Part shown: positions 1 to 6,355 of the stretch, piece by piece
Position numbering within the stretch: position 1 is the first letter of the stretch
Layout of the letters: each line of letters begins with the position of its first letter
NCBI GenBank assembly: GCA_902782715.1
Contig: CACZOG010000026.1
Span: 1 to 6,949, forward strand
DNA from: an uncultured Lachnospiraceae bacterium
GTDB taxonomy: Bacteria > Bacillota > Clostridia > Lachnospirales > Lachnospiraceae
DNA: 6,949 nt
Direction of reading: 5' to 3'
The notes under the pieces: model-generated
What the model saw: the letters and a program-made list of their open reading frames with translations, nothing else
What the model was told of the DNA's origin: nothing
The model's database searches: none
Translations under genes and position numbers: made by a program

Positions 1-1
1 T

Positions 2-87
2 GCCGGCGTGGCGGAACTGGCAGACGCACAGGACTTAAAATCCTGCGGGACTAATCTCCCGTACCGGTTCGATTCCGGTCGCCGGCA
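2..87 (+). tRNA. tRNA-Leu (anticodon UAA)
   Basis: This is a complete class II tRNA. The acceptor stem pairs GCCGGCG (2-8) with CGCCGGC (80-86), and A87 is the discriminator base, as expected for leucine. The anticodon stem is 29-33 with 41-45. The seven-base loop CTTAAAA (34-40) places TAA at 36-38, so it reads UUA (and UUG by wobble) leucine codons. A long variable arm (CGGGA 46-50 with TCCCG 57-61) and a T arm (63-67 with 75-79, loop TTCGATT) confirm the class. The 3' CCA is not encoded, because A87 is followed by GGA, so it must be added after transcription. The promoter lies upstream of the window. Confidence 0.97.
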
Positions 88-89
88 GG

Positions 90-127
90 AAGAACTGTAG
101 ATCTTAATTGATTTACAGTTCTTTTTT
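90..127 (+). terminator. Intrinsic terminator of the tRNA-Leu transcript
   Basis: A perfect 10-bp inverted repeat, AAGAACTGTA (90-99) with TACAGTTCTT (114-123), encloses a 14-base loop and runs into a T tract at 122-127. It begins two bases after the tRNA. It should separate tRNA transcription from the protein genes downstream. Confidence 0.9.
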
Positions 128-163
128 ATTTCTTTGGGTTCATTTCTTTCCTTTTTCTCTTAT

Positions 164-190
164 TTGATTACTTTAGAGTGAGTGTATTAT
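164..190 (+). promoter_or_regulatory. Weak candidate promoter for the methyltransferase operon
   Basis: TTGATT (164-169) and TATTAT (185-190) resemble vegetative -35 and -10 boxes, with 4 and 5 of 6 consensus bases. The 15-base spacer is shorter than the ideal 17. A promoter is expected somewhere between the terminator at 127 and the start codon at 286, and this is the best pair I could find. The remaining bases of this gap show nothing else. Confidence 0.2.
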
Positions 191-285
191 TACATGGAAA
201 TTATGAGAGACAGATGATAAAATTAGAGATGAATGTGTTTAAAAAGAAGAATAATCAGTTTGTTCAACTGATATAAGGAAAAAGT

Positions 286-924
286 ATGACTATTTTTGAC
301 GAAGTTGATTCCTGGGAGAAGTCCGAAGGAAAGAGTATATTTGAAAATATAACAGATGTGAAAAATCCGGTTATTCTGGATTACGGATGCGGGATGGGAA
401 ATTATTCTTTCGCAGCGGCATACGCTTTTGATCCGAATTGTACTTTATATGCAGTTGATATCAATGAACAAGCTTTGGATTATATTTCAGATAAAGCACG
501 GAATGGAAAACTTAAATCAATCATAACAGTTAAAGGCCGGGAAGATTATAAGCACGATTTTAAGGATGATACTTTTGATCTTGTTTTTTATTCGGATATA
601 TTTCACGGCGAAGAGAAGCAATACGGAGGACTTCATCGCTTTGTTATGCTCGAGGAGGCAAAACGTACATTAAAGAAAAACGGAATACTGGCAGTTCTTC
701 CTTTTCATCTGTCTAACTTCAGAGATAAAGAGAAGAAAAAATGTAAGTACACTTATAAAAAGCTTGTTGCCGAAATCTGCGATTACGGATTCGAATATGC
801 AGAAAATGATCTTCAGGGAATACATTTTGAAAAAGTTTACAGTCCTTACTATCAGCAGAAGGGCGGAGTAAACTTTGATGAACTTGAACGAGGAAAGATT
901 CTTGTATTTATCAATAAAGGTTAA
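286..924 (+). CDS. Class I SAM-dependent methyltransferase
   Basis: This 212-residue cytoplasmic protein has a Rossmann-type methyltransferase core. Motif I is LDYGCGMGNY at residues 31-40, the glycine-rich loop that holds S-adenosylmethionine. The acidic residue that binds the ribose is D58, in AVDIN at the end of strand 2. A motif IV-like strand, FDLVFYSDIFHG, lies at about 97-108. A helical segment after a typical strand ('KKNGILAVLPF', about 130-140) fits the motif VI region. The start is set by AAGGAAAA (275-282) and by an in-frame TAA at 274-276, which rules out an earlier start in this frame. The length fits a small stand-alone enzyme of the Methyltransf_11/25 type. The substrate, whether small molecule, RNA or protein, cannot be told. 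It is the first gene of a four-gene run, 33 bases ahead of the HD phosphohydrolase gene. Confidence 0.85.
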   Translation: MTIFDEVDSWEKSEGKSIFENITDVKNPVILDYGCGMGNYSFAAAYAFDPNCTLYAVDINEQALDYISDKARNGKLKSIITVKGREDYKHDFKDDTFDLVFYSDIFHGEEKQYGGLHRFVMLEEAKRTLKKNGILAVLPFHLSNFRDKEKKKCKYTYKKLVAEICDYGFEYAENDLQGIHFEKVYSPYYQQKGGVNFDELERGKILVFINKG

Positions 925-957
925 AAGATAAAGATATTTTTTTAAGGGGGAGAGTAA

Positions 958-1521
958 ATGGATACCAGAGAATATCTGAATATACTGCATACAGCCGAAA
1001 GACTGAAAGATACTCCGCGTCATTGCACTACTTCAAACGGCAGAATAGAAAGTGTTGCGGAACACAGCTGGAGAATATCTCTCATGGCTTTTCTTTTAAG
1101 ACATGAATTTTCTGACGTGAATATCGATAAAGTTGTGGACATGTGTCTTATTCACGATCTTGGCGAGTGTTTTACGGGCGATATACCGACATTTGTTAAA
1201 ACGGATTCAGACCGTCAAACGGAAGATGATCTTTTAAATCAATGGGTGGAAAAACTGCCGGCGGAGATCTCAAAAGATTTTAAAGATCTTTATAAAGAGA
1301 TGGAAGCACAGGAAACTAAAGAATCAAAGATTTACAAAGCGTTAGATAAACTTGAAGCACTTATACAGCACAATGAATCGCCGATAAATACATGGTCCGA
1401 GAATGAATATGAACTGAATAAAACATATGCATTTAACACTGTGGAGTTTTCAGAGTGGCTTACAGAACTGCGTAAAGAAATACTTAAGGATACGCTTGAA
1501 AAGATAGAGACTGAAAAATAA
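958..1521 (+). CDS. HD-domain phosphohydrolase, YfbR/HDDC2-like (probable 5'-deoxynucleotidase)
   Basis: This 187-residue protein has the metal-binding H...HD...D set of the HD superfamily: H36 (in VAEHSWR), H66-D67 (in IHDLGE) and D130 (in YKALDKLEA). E70, and the segment TGDIPTFVK with D75, match the pattern of Escherichia coli YfbR, where the equivalent E and D belong to the active site. YfbR and its relative HDDC2 remove the 5' phosphate from deoxynucleoside monophosphates, so a role in nucleotide pool control is the likely one. The length is close to the family's usual size of about 200 residues. AAGGGGGAG (944-953) sets the start. The gene ends 11 bases before the acetyltransferase gene. 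Family assignment is strong; exact substrate is inferred. Confidence 0.88.
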   Translation: MDTREYLNILHTAERLKDTPRHCTTSNGRIESVAEHSWRISLMAFLLRHEFSDVNIDKVVDMCLIHDLGECFTGDIPTFVKTDSDRQTEDDLLNQWVEKLPAEISKDFKDLYKEMEAQETKESKIYKALDKLEALIQHNESPINTWSENEYELNKTYAFNTVEFSEWLTELRKEILKDTLEKIETEK

Positions 1522-1532
1522 GAAGGATAAAT

Positions 1533-2090
1533 ATGGAACATAAAGGTACGGTAAAACTTGAGACTGAAAGACTTATATTAAGAAGACATGAAATAACGGA
1601 TGCAGAGATCATGTTTAAAAACTGGGTTACTGAAGAAAAGGTAACAAAGTTTCTGACATGGCAGCCGCATAAAAATGCAGATGAAACGCGACAGTTACTT
1701 AATGAATGGATAAAATCATACGAAAAAGCAGATTATTATTTTTGGACTATCGAATTAAGGAGTACCCATGAACTTGTCGGAGATATATCAGCGGTAAATG
1801 TTGATGAAGCAACAGAAAGCATAGAACTCGGATACGGAATCGGAAGCAGGTGGTGGGGAAAAGGAATAACCGCTGAAGCAGGCAGAGCATTGGTTAAATT
1901 CTTCTTTGAAGAAGTAAAAGCAAAGCGAGTATATGCCAAACATGCTTCAAAAAATCCCAATTCCGGAAAAGTCATGCAGAAAATCGGAATGAAGAAAGAC
2001 GGAGTGATCCGACAGTCCTGGAAATGCAATCAGGGTATTGTGGATGCAGTCTATTATTCTATTCTAAAGGATGAATATGAGGGGGATTAA
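1533..2090 (+). CDS. GNAT-family N-acetyltransferase, RimJ/RimL type
   Basis: This 185-residue protein has the usual layout of the Acetyltransf_3 group. The N-terminal strand is TERLILRR (11-18), followed by helix 1 with ITDAE. A central strand, LVGDIS (81-86), precedes IELGYGIG (97-104). The acetyl-CoA pyrophosphate loop is RWWGKGITAEA (106-116). It then has the NPNSGKVMQKIGM segment (141-153), where the conserved Asn and Ser sit, and a C-terminal strand YYSILKDEY. Such enzymes acetylate ribosomal protein N-termini, antibiotics or small amines. Sequence alone does not choose among these. The start follows AGAAGGATA (1521-1529), whose first base is the last base of the HD gene's stop codon, and this suggests coupled translation. 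It has no membrane or secretion signal, so it acts in the cytoplasm. Confidence 0.9.
   Translation: MEHKGTVKLETERLILRRHEITDAEIMFKNWVTEEKVTKFLTWQPHKNADETRQLLNEWIKSYEKADYYFWTIELRSTHELVGDISAVNVDEATESIELGYGIGSRWWGKGITAEAGRALVKFFFEEVKAKRVYAKHASKNPNSGKVMQKIGMKKDGVIRQSWKCNQGIVDAVYYSILKDEYEGD
2081..2085 (+). promoter_or_regulatory. Ribosome binding site inside the end of the acetyltransferase gene
   Basis: GGGGG (part of GAGGGGG, 2079-2085) sits seven bases before the ATG at 2093 and lies within the last codons of the preceding gene. The two genes are separated by only two bases. This arrangement fixes the downstream start and points to translational coupling. Confidence 0.7.
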
Positions 2091-2092
2091 AA

Positions 2093-2647
2093 ATGTTATT
2101 TCAGAAAAAGAAACCTAATGATGTACTTCCTGTAACAATTGATCTAAATGATGATCATTTTGTTTTAAACGGGAAGCAGTTTAAACTTCCTGTAAGGATA
2201 AGCGAACTGACAGAAATTCTGGGTGAACCGCGAATTGTTTCCGACAGGAATAAAGATGTAAAAGCATATAAAGAGCGCATATGTGAAAAATATGATCTTT
2301 CGCCTGAAAAGTATGCATTAACCGATTATTACTGGGATGATCTGGGACTTTTGGCATCGACATTCGAAAAAAAGACGGTTCACAGTTTAATTGTTAAATT
2401 GGGTGATTCGAAGAAATATCCGATGGAAATGCCCAAATATGATTTTTCGGGAACTTTAACGATAAGAGGAAAAAACTGGCAGGATATTGTTGAAGAAAGT
2501 GCCGTAACATCAGGTACCTTTAAATTAAAACTGGGAACATTACATGCCTATGTGGTTCGTTATGGCAAAAAGGTTAAAGATACCAAGCAGTTTCAGTTAT
2601 CGCTTAATGACGATCAAAAACTGGAGTTTTTTGATGCATCTGAATAA
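2093..2647 (+). CDS. Uncharacterised 184-residue protein
   Basis: I do not recognise a characterised family. The protein is soluble-looking, with no signal peptide or membrane segment. Its N-terminal half alternates short predicted strands (VTIDL, HFVLNG, KQFKLPV) with the segment ISELTEILGEPRIV (36-49). It then has an aromatic-acidic block, YYWDDLGLL (79-87). The pairing of an 'ILGxP' segment with a 'YxWDxLG' segment recalls small beta-rich hypothetical proteins of Firmicutes and other bacteria (DUF7738-like), but this is only a resemblance from memory. The C-terminal part has further strand-like stretches (FSGTLTIRG, GTFKLKLGTLHAYVVRY). It is the last gene of the tight run 286-2647 and is presumably translated with the acetyltransferase. 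Coding potential is supported by the strong ribosome binding site and the uninterrupted frame. Confidence 0.75.
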   Translation: MLFQKKKPNDVLPVTIDLNDDHFVLNGKQFKLPVRISELTEILGEPRIVSDRNKDVKAYKERICEKYDLSPEKYALTDYYWDDLGLLASTFEKKTVHSLIVKLGDSKKYPMEMPKYDFSGTLTIRGKNWQDIVEESAVTSGTFKLKLGTLHAYVVRYGKKVKDTKQFQLSLNDDQKLEFFDASE

Positions 2648-2686
2648 AATGCCTTAAGTTGTGACACGATCTGAAAGGAAGAAAAA

Positions 2687-2800
2687 ATGATTGAAGAGTA
2701 TATAAATCCCGAATTCAGAAGGCATTTAATATTCTCTAAATTACAAATTAGACCATACGTTTTCGATTTTTATTTTATATATAAGTCTCAAAAGAGATGA
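2687..2800 (+). CDS. Possible small protein or gene remnant (37 codons)
   Basis: An ATG at 2687 is preceded by AAAGGAAG (2675-2682), a good ribosome binding site with spacing suited to use. The frame runs to TGA at 2798-2800. The first half (EEYINPEFRRHLIFSKLQ, residues 3-20) reads like ordinary amphipathic protein. The second half is rich in Phe, Tyr and Ile and follows the AT-rich drift of the DNA. Two readings are possible: a real short peptide, or the start of a longer gene that has lost its end. No homologue is recognised. Confidence 0.35.
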   Translation: MIEEYINPEFRRHLIFSKLQIRPYVFDFYFIYKSQKR

Positions 2801-2827
2801 TAGGATGATATTAAGGTAAATGTTAAA

Positions 2828-2852
2828 TCGGAATACTTTGTTTTTATTCCGA
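2828..2852 (+). other. Perfect 8-bp hairpin in the gap before the lipoprotein gene
   Basis: TCGGAATA (2828-2835) and TATTCCGA (2845-2852) pair around a nine-base loop, CTTTGTTTT. It is not followed by a T tract (GGGGACG comes next), so it is a poor intrinsic terminator on the + strand. It may be a messenger structure or an operator-like element. Confidence 0.4.
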
Positions 2853-2867
2853 GGGGACGTATATATT
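2838..2867 (+). promoter_or_regulatory. Weak candidate promoter for the lipoprotein-CHR gene run
   Basis: TTGTTT (2838-2843) and TATATT (2862-2867) are separated by 18 bases and lie 28 bases ahead of the lipoprotein start. The -35 box matches the consensus poorly, and it overlaps the loop of the hairpin at 2828-2852. If real, structure or a protein binding the inverted repeat could affect it. This is a guess based on position. Confidence 0.22.
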
Positions 2868-2895
2868 TTTCGTATGTTTTTGGGGAAGGAGAAAA

Positions 2896-3828
2896 ATGAA
2901 AAAATACGGATTATTAGTTGGAATAACACTTATGGCTTTTATGACGGCATGTGGTAAAGCAAGTGCAGATCCTGGTGATGCAACTAAAGATGCTTCGGCC
3001 GAAACCGGTATTGTTGAAACTGACGAAAAAGAAAATGATACTACTGCAGTTCAAAGTGGCGGAGCCGATTACGAATCACAGCTTGATCTGTTTGCAGCGG
3101 AATACTCTAACTGGAAAATACTTTATGAAGATTGGGCAAGCAGTCCTGATGAAGATGTAAAAGTTGTAGGAGAGTATAAGGTAGCAGTTGCCGATCTTAA
3201 TCGAAACGGCCGTCTGGAATTGATCTGTTCGAGTCTGCAGGGAACAGGATTGTTTGGAGTTACTGTTGTATACGAAGTTAATGAGTCTTACGACGGTGTT
3301 ATAAGATTAGATTCGGTAGATGATAAAGACGGCGAAGATGTTGGTGGAGACTTTATATCACATCCTGTTTTGAACTGTTATGAAAAGGACGGAATATATT
3401 ACTATGCAGTTGAAGATTACACGCCAACCGGAGCATCCCTGATCGAAGAGTGTCTTTATGCATACTCATTTGAAGACTGCATAGACCATGAAAAGATCGG
3501 AGGATACACCCTAAAGGTCGATGAATATGATTATGATGCATGGTGTGCCAAATCCGTACTTGTTAAGTTTTGCGACGCAAACAGGGATTATCTCGATGAC
3601 GAAAAAGCTTTGGATAAACTGATCAAAGATTACTGGAAAGATTACAAAGAGCAGCCATGCGTGGAAATAAAATGGGTGGACGTTCCCGAAGAATCAGATT
3701 GCCTTGCAAGTCTTAAAGAATCGCTTGAAGGATATAATGAAGATTCAGCCTTAACCTGCGAACTGCTTCCCGACTATCGTACACATCACGGAGATACACC
3801 TGAATACACGATAAGACATCCTGAATGA
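2896..3828 (+). CDS. Predicted lipoprotein with a calcium-loop-like motif
   Basis: This 310-residue protein has a lipoprotein signal peptide: KK at 2-3, a hydrophobic core (5-16) and a lipobox MTAC with the acylated Cys at 19. A Ser/Ala/Asp/Glu-rich linker (20-57) then leads to a folded domain on the outer face of the membrane. Residues 94-109 read YKVAVADLNRNGRLEL. D100, N102, N104 and E108 follow the DxNxNGxxE spacing seen in calcium-binding loops of many secreted Clostridia proteins. A second, weaker candidate is D227, N229, D231 and D235. The mature part is strongly acidic and has several cysteines (111, 161, 186, 195, 217, 226). AAGGAG (2886-2891), five bases before the ATG, is a very good ribosome binding site. 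It is the first clear gene of the second run. Function is unknown; ligand sensing or support of the transporter downstream are possibilities only. Confidence 0.8.
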   Translation: MKKYGLLVGITLMAFMTACGKASADPGDATKDASAETGIVETDEKENDTTAVQSGGADYESQLDLFAAEYSNWKILYEDWASSPDEDVKVVGEYKVAVADLNRNGRLELICSSLQGTGLFGVTVVYEVNESYDGVIRLDSVDDKDGEDVGGDFISHPVLNCYEKDGIYYYAVEDYTPTGASLIEECLYAYSFEDCIDHEKIGGYTLKVDEYDYDAWCAKSVLVKFCDANRDYLDDEKALDKLIKDYWKDYKEQPCVEIKWVDVPEESDCLASLKESLEGYNEDSALTCELLPDYRTHHGDTPEYTIRHPE

Positions 3829-3861
3829 TTTTAAAATAAAGGACTAATGGAATCATAAAAA

Positions 3862-4392
3862 ATGAAAAAGAGTGAATGGCGCAATCCCAGTGAGAATGAA
3901 AAAAGACATATATTATATTGGATCAAAAGAGAACGTATCAACAATATTATTGTTTCACTCTGCTTGTTTCTGGTTCCTTTTCTTGGTTTTGCGGCATATG
4001 ATGCCGGGGCGTATCTTTTCAAACCTGAGTACTTCGGTTTTGGAATAAAATTTACTTTGATCTTTTCGCCGCTTTTGATCTTTTTGGGCTGCTTCTGTTT
4101 ATATATCATCATATGTGAAAATGAGAAAGTCCGAATAGCATCGAATGGCGAATGCCTTATCATTGAAGCGATTGCTCAGTATGCGGGAAAGAAAAGAATG
4201 GGAAGATATGCATATATGAATGTTGTCAGTGCTTTGTTTCATGATGATTTCAAGCCTGAAACAAAAGATTTTCCGGTTTCACAGTCGATCTTAAAGAAAA
4301 CACATAAAGGGGACAGCGGCTGGCTTATTAAATTCCCGCAGGGTAAAGGGCTTAACAAAAAGAAAATCATTTTTGTTCCGAACAATAAGTAA
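3862..4392 (+). CDS. Uncharacterised membrane protein with two helices
   Basis: The 176-residue product has a basic N-terminal tail (1-27), one helix at about 29-46, a short loop, and a second helix at about 64-85. A soluble C-terminal domain of about 90 residues is probably cytoplasmic, and its end is rich in lysine. No family is recognised. The tail contains strand-like stretches (CLIIEAIAQY, WLIKFP, KKIIFVP), which could form a small PH-like fold, but this is speculative. The start is weakly supported. An in-frame TAA at 3856-3858 rules out an earlier one, but the nearest SD-like sequence, AAAGGA (3838-3843), is 18 bases away and closer to a three-codon mini-ORF at 3847. The gene ends 13 bases before the preferred start of the first CHR gene. 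Confidence 0.7.
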   Translation: MKKSEWRNPSENEKRHILYWIKRERINNIIVSLCLFLVPFLGFAAYDAGAYLFKPEYFGFGIKFTLIFSPLLIFLGCFCLYIIICENEKVRIASNGECLIIEAIAQYAGKKRMGRYAYMNVVSALFHDDFKPETKDFPVSQSILKKTHKGDSGWLIKFPQGKGLNKKKIIFVPNNK

Positions 4393-4405
4393 TGCCGTAA
4401 TAACT

Positions 4406-4975
4406 ATGATATTTACATTATTTTTTACATTTATAAAAATCGGGCTGTTCACTTTTGGCGGCGGATATGCAATGATTCCGATCATAGAAAACATATGTGT
4501 TGAAAAGAAAAAATGGATCACACATGATGAAATGATGGATGTTACCGTGATCGCAGAATCCACGCCCGGTCCGATAGCGATCAACTGTGCAACGTATGTG
4601 GGATATAAGCAGAAAGGCATATTGGGAGCAATAGCTGCTACACTCGGAGTAGTGCTGCCGTCTTTCATAATCATCTATCTGATCTCTGTTTTTCTGAATG
4701 ATCTTCTGGAAATATCCTGGATCGCAAATGCGTTTAAAGGAATCAGAATAGCGGTCGGAATACTGATTCTGAATGCGGGTATAAATATGTTCGTAAAAAT
4801 GAAAAAGAGAACAATCCCCTGCATCATCTTAATCTGTTCTTTTATCGCAATGATATTAATAAATATTTTTGCCTGGAACTTCTCATCCATATTTCTTCTT
4901 CTGATCGCAGCGGTAATAAGTCTTGTTATCTTTTTGGTTCAGGGTGCACCATCCGGGAAAGGTGGTGAAAAATGA
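4406..4975 (+). CDS. CHR-family (chromate-type) transporter, first half-size subunit
   Basis: This 189-residue membrane protein carries a single CHR (Chromate_transp) domain. GLFTFGGGYAMIP lies at 13-25, the acidic-aromatic loop EKKKWITHDEM precedes the signature AESTPGPIAIN (50-60), and ATLGVVLPSFI follows. Further hydrophobic helices fill the C-terminal half. Full-length ChrA proteins carry two such domains in about 400 residues; this is the short form that works as a pair. I chose ATG 4406 over an in-frame TTG at 4373, which lies inside the upstream gene. From 4406 the signature E51-S52-T53-P54-G55-P56 and N60 fall at exactly the same positions as in the partner protein. Neither start has a strong ribosome binding site. 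The upstream stop overlaps a two-codon mini-ORF (4392-4400), so re-initiation is possible. The substrate is probably an oxyanion; chromate is only the family label. Confidence 0.88.
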   Translation: MIFTLFFTFIKIGLFTFGGGYAMIPIIENICVEKKKWITHDEMMDVTVIAESTPGPIAINCATYVGYKQKGILGAIAATLGVVLPSFIIIYLISVFLNDLLEISWIANAFKGIRIAVGILILNAGINMFVKMKKRTIPCIILICSFIAMILINIFAWNFSSIFLLLIAAVISLVIFLVQGAPSGKGGEK

Positions 4976-5535
4976 TTTATCTTGAACTGTTTATCGGATT
5001 TTTGATCGTTGGCTTATTATCATTTGGAGGGGCATACGGAGCAATTCCTCTTATAAGGGATGTAGTTCTTATGTTCGGGTGGCTGGATGAAGAAGTTCTT
5101 ACAAATATGATCGCAGTAAGCGAGAGTACACCGGGTCCGATAATGGTTAATCTTGCGACATATGTAGGCAGCAGTCAGGCAGGGATTCCCGGAGGGATAA
5201 TTGCAACATTTGCGGTTGTACTGCCGGCATTTATGATCATTCTGCTGATAATGGTTGTTTTAAAGAAGATGCTTGAAAACAAGTATGTTAAGGCAGTTCT
5301 TGGGGGACTTAAGCCATGTATCATCGGTATTATCATATCAACAGGCTGCTATATGATCCTTAAGAACAGCATTTTACCGATATTCCGGCCTTCTTACGAT
5401 TTATGGGCGCCTGTTATAACGATAATCCTTGCAGTATTGTTTTTTGGTTCAAAAGCAGTAATAAAAAAGAAAATGTCGCCAATAGTTCTGATAGCCGTTT
5501 CGGGTGTTTTGGGCATAATCGTGTATGGGGTATAA
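4972..5535 (+). CDS. CHR-family (chromate-type) transporter, second half-size subunit
   Basis: This 187-residue membrane protein is the partner of the preceding gene. It carries GLLSFGGAYGAIP (14-26), the W-containing loop MFGWLDEEVL, the signature SESTPGPIMVN (50-60), and ATFAVVLPAFM after it. Hydrophobic helices occupy the rest, with short Lys/Arg-rich loops (KKK near 165-168). The start codon overlaps the previous stop as ATGA (4972-4975), with AAAGGTGGTG (4958-4967) as ribosome binding site. This is a classic sign of coupled translation in fixed ratio. In Bacillus subtilis, a pair of short CHR proteins with opposite membrane orientation acts as one transporter, and that model fits here. 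The lipoprotein gene starts five bases after its stop. Confidence 0.9.
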   Translation: MIYLELFIGFLIVGLLSFGGAYGAIPLIRDVVLMFGWLDEEVLTNMIAVSESTPGPIMVNLATYVGSSQAGIPGGIIATFAVVLPAFMIILLIMVVLKKMLENKYVKAVLGGLKPCIIGIIISTGCYMILKNSILPIFRPSYDLWAPVITIILAVLFFGSKAVIKKKMSPIVLIAVSGVLGIIVYGV

Positions 5536-5540
5536 AAGAT

Positions 5541-6332
5541 ATGAAAAGGAAAAAATTCGGTTTAGCCTTAATCGTTCTTTTTACAATTTTGTCTTTATCG
5601 GGCTGCTCGTATTTTGATGCAAAAAAAGAGGCGAAAGCAAACAGGAATGATCACGAAGAGGAATTTATCCAAATAGTAGAGACTGAATTGGGACCTGATT
5701 ATGCATTGTCAAATGTACAGGGATATGTCGACAGAAGTATTTCGGATTATGAGTTTTTCCCAACTTATTCTGCTCCGTCGAAACTCACCGGAGAGATAGA
5801 GCATGACGGTAAAAAGTACAATGCAATGTATGATTATGATAAAGGGATTCTGTACAGCGATGTGTTTACCGAAGATATCATAGATTCGCTTGCTCAAATT
5901 CTGGGAATGGACAAATCTCAGATAACATATGGCTGTATCATAAATCATAACGATCGGTATTTCCCTTTGCAGTTTCCCACCGGCAACCGTACTTTTGAGG
6001 ATATGCAGGTGTCGTATAAAGGAGGATATGTTGAGTTTTATATAGTCACATCGGAAAATGTTTACGGTTTTGATTTCGAGGAATACAAGAAACTGTGTGA
6101 GCTTAAGCAGAGTGAATTTAACGTATATATCCTGATCTCTGATGATTTTCAGAATCCTGAACATTTTAAAAAGAATTTCTACGCAATAAGAGATATCGGG
6201 GAACAGCATCCGGTGGTTGATTATGAATACGAAACAAAGGATGTTTATGATGTGTATAATCTTCAGGGTTTTGTGCATATAAATGATGGCTTTAATGATA
6301 AATTCGGAGATGTTGAAGTTGAAAGATATTAG
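5541..6332 (+). CDS. Predicted lipoprotein of unknown function
   Basis: This 263-residue protein has a basic start (KRKK, 2-5), a hydrophobic core (6-18) and a clear lipobox LSGC with the acylated Cys at 22. The frame is open further upstream to 5403, inside the CHR gene. The ATG at 5541 is chosen because it gives a normal signal peptide and lies directly after the CHR stop. Only a weak GGGG (5527-5530) precedes it, so translation may depend on the upstream gene. The mature part is rich in Tyr, Phe, Asp and Glu, with strand-like stretches and a mixed alpha/beta look (DGKKYNAMYDYDKGILYSD, about 92-110). I recognise no family. It is not an obvious copy of the lipoprotein at 2896. Its tight spacing suggests it is made together with the CHR pair. 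Confidence 0.78.
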   Translation: MKRKKFGLALIVLFTILSLSGCSYFDAKKEAKANRNDHEEEFIQIVETELGPDYALSNVQGYVDRSISDYEFFPTYSAPSKLTGEIEHDGKKYNAMYDYDKGILYSDVFTEDIIDSLAQILGMDKSQITYGCIINHNDRYFPLQFPTGNRTFEDMQVSYKGGYVEFYIVTSENVYGFDFEEYKKLCELKQSEFNVYILISDDFQNPEHFKKNFYAIRDIGEQHPVVDYEYETKDVYDVYNLQGFVHINDGFNDKFGDVEVERY

Positions 6333-6343
6333 AATAAAAGATT

Positions 6344-6351
6344 AAAGGAGG
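6344..6351 (+). promoter_or_regulatory. Strong ribosome binding site
   Basis: AAAGGAGG (6344-6351) lies four bases before the ATG at 6356 and is nearly a full match to the anti-SD sequence. It fixes the start of the last gene and contrasts with the weak sites of the genes at 3862, 4406 and 5541. Confidence 0.8.
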
Positions 6352-6355
6352 CATT

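Noticed and set aside
2..87. The tRNA-Leu gene as an attachment site for an integrated element
   Set aside because: No integrase gene and no second copy of the tRNA 3' end could be found in the window, so there is no direct evidence of integration here.
229..276. A 15-codon ORF just upstream of and in frame with the methyltransferase
   Set aside because: It has no clear ribosome binding site, its composition is lysine- and asparagine-rich as expected of AT-rich DNA, and it shows no leader-peptide features such as a run of codons followed by an attenuator.
2647..2727. A 9-bp inverted repeat, AAATGCCTT (2647-2655) and AAGGCATTT (2719-2727)
   Set aside because: The arms are 63 bases apart with no extended pairing, and a match of this size can occur by chance in a region this long.
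5403..5540. An N-terminal extension of the second lipoprotein reading back into the CHR gene
   Set aside because: It would bury the signal peptide inside the protein, and it overlaps a well-conserved CHR coding region in another frame. ATG 5541 gives a proper lipoprotein start.
5709..6278. A long minus-strand ORF opposite the second lipoprotein gene
   Set aside because: It is the complement shadow of a better supported + strand gene. It has no ribosome binding site that I can see, and its translation is the Ile/Phe/Leu-rich type common in AT-rich antisense frames.
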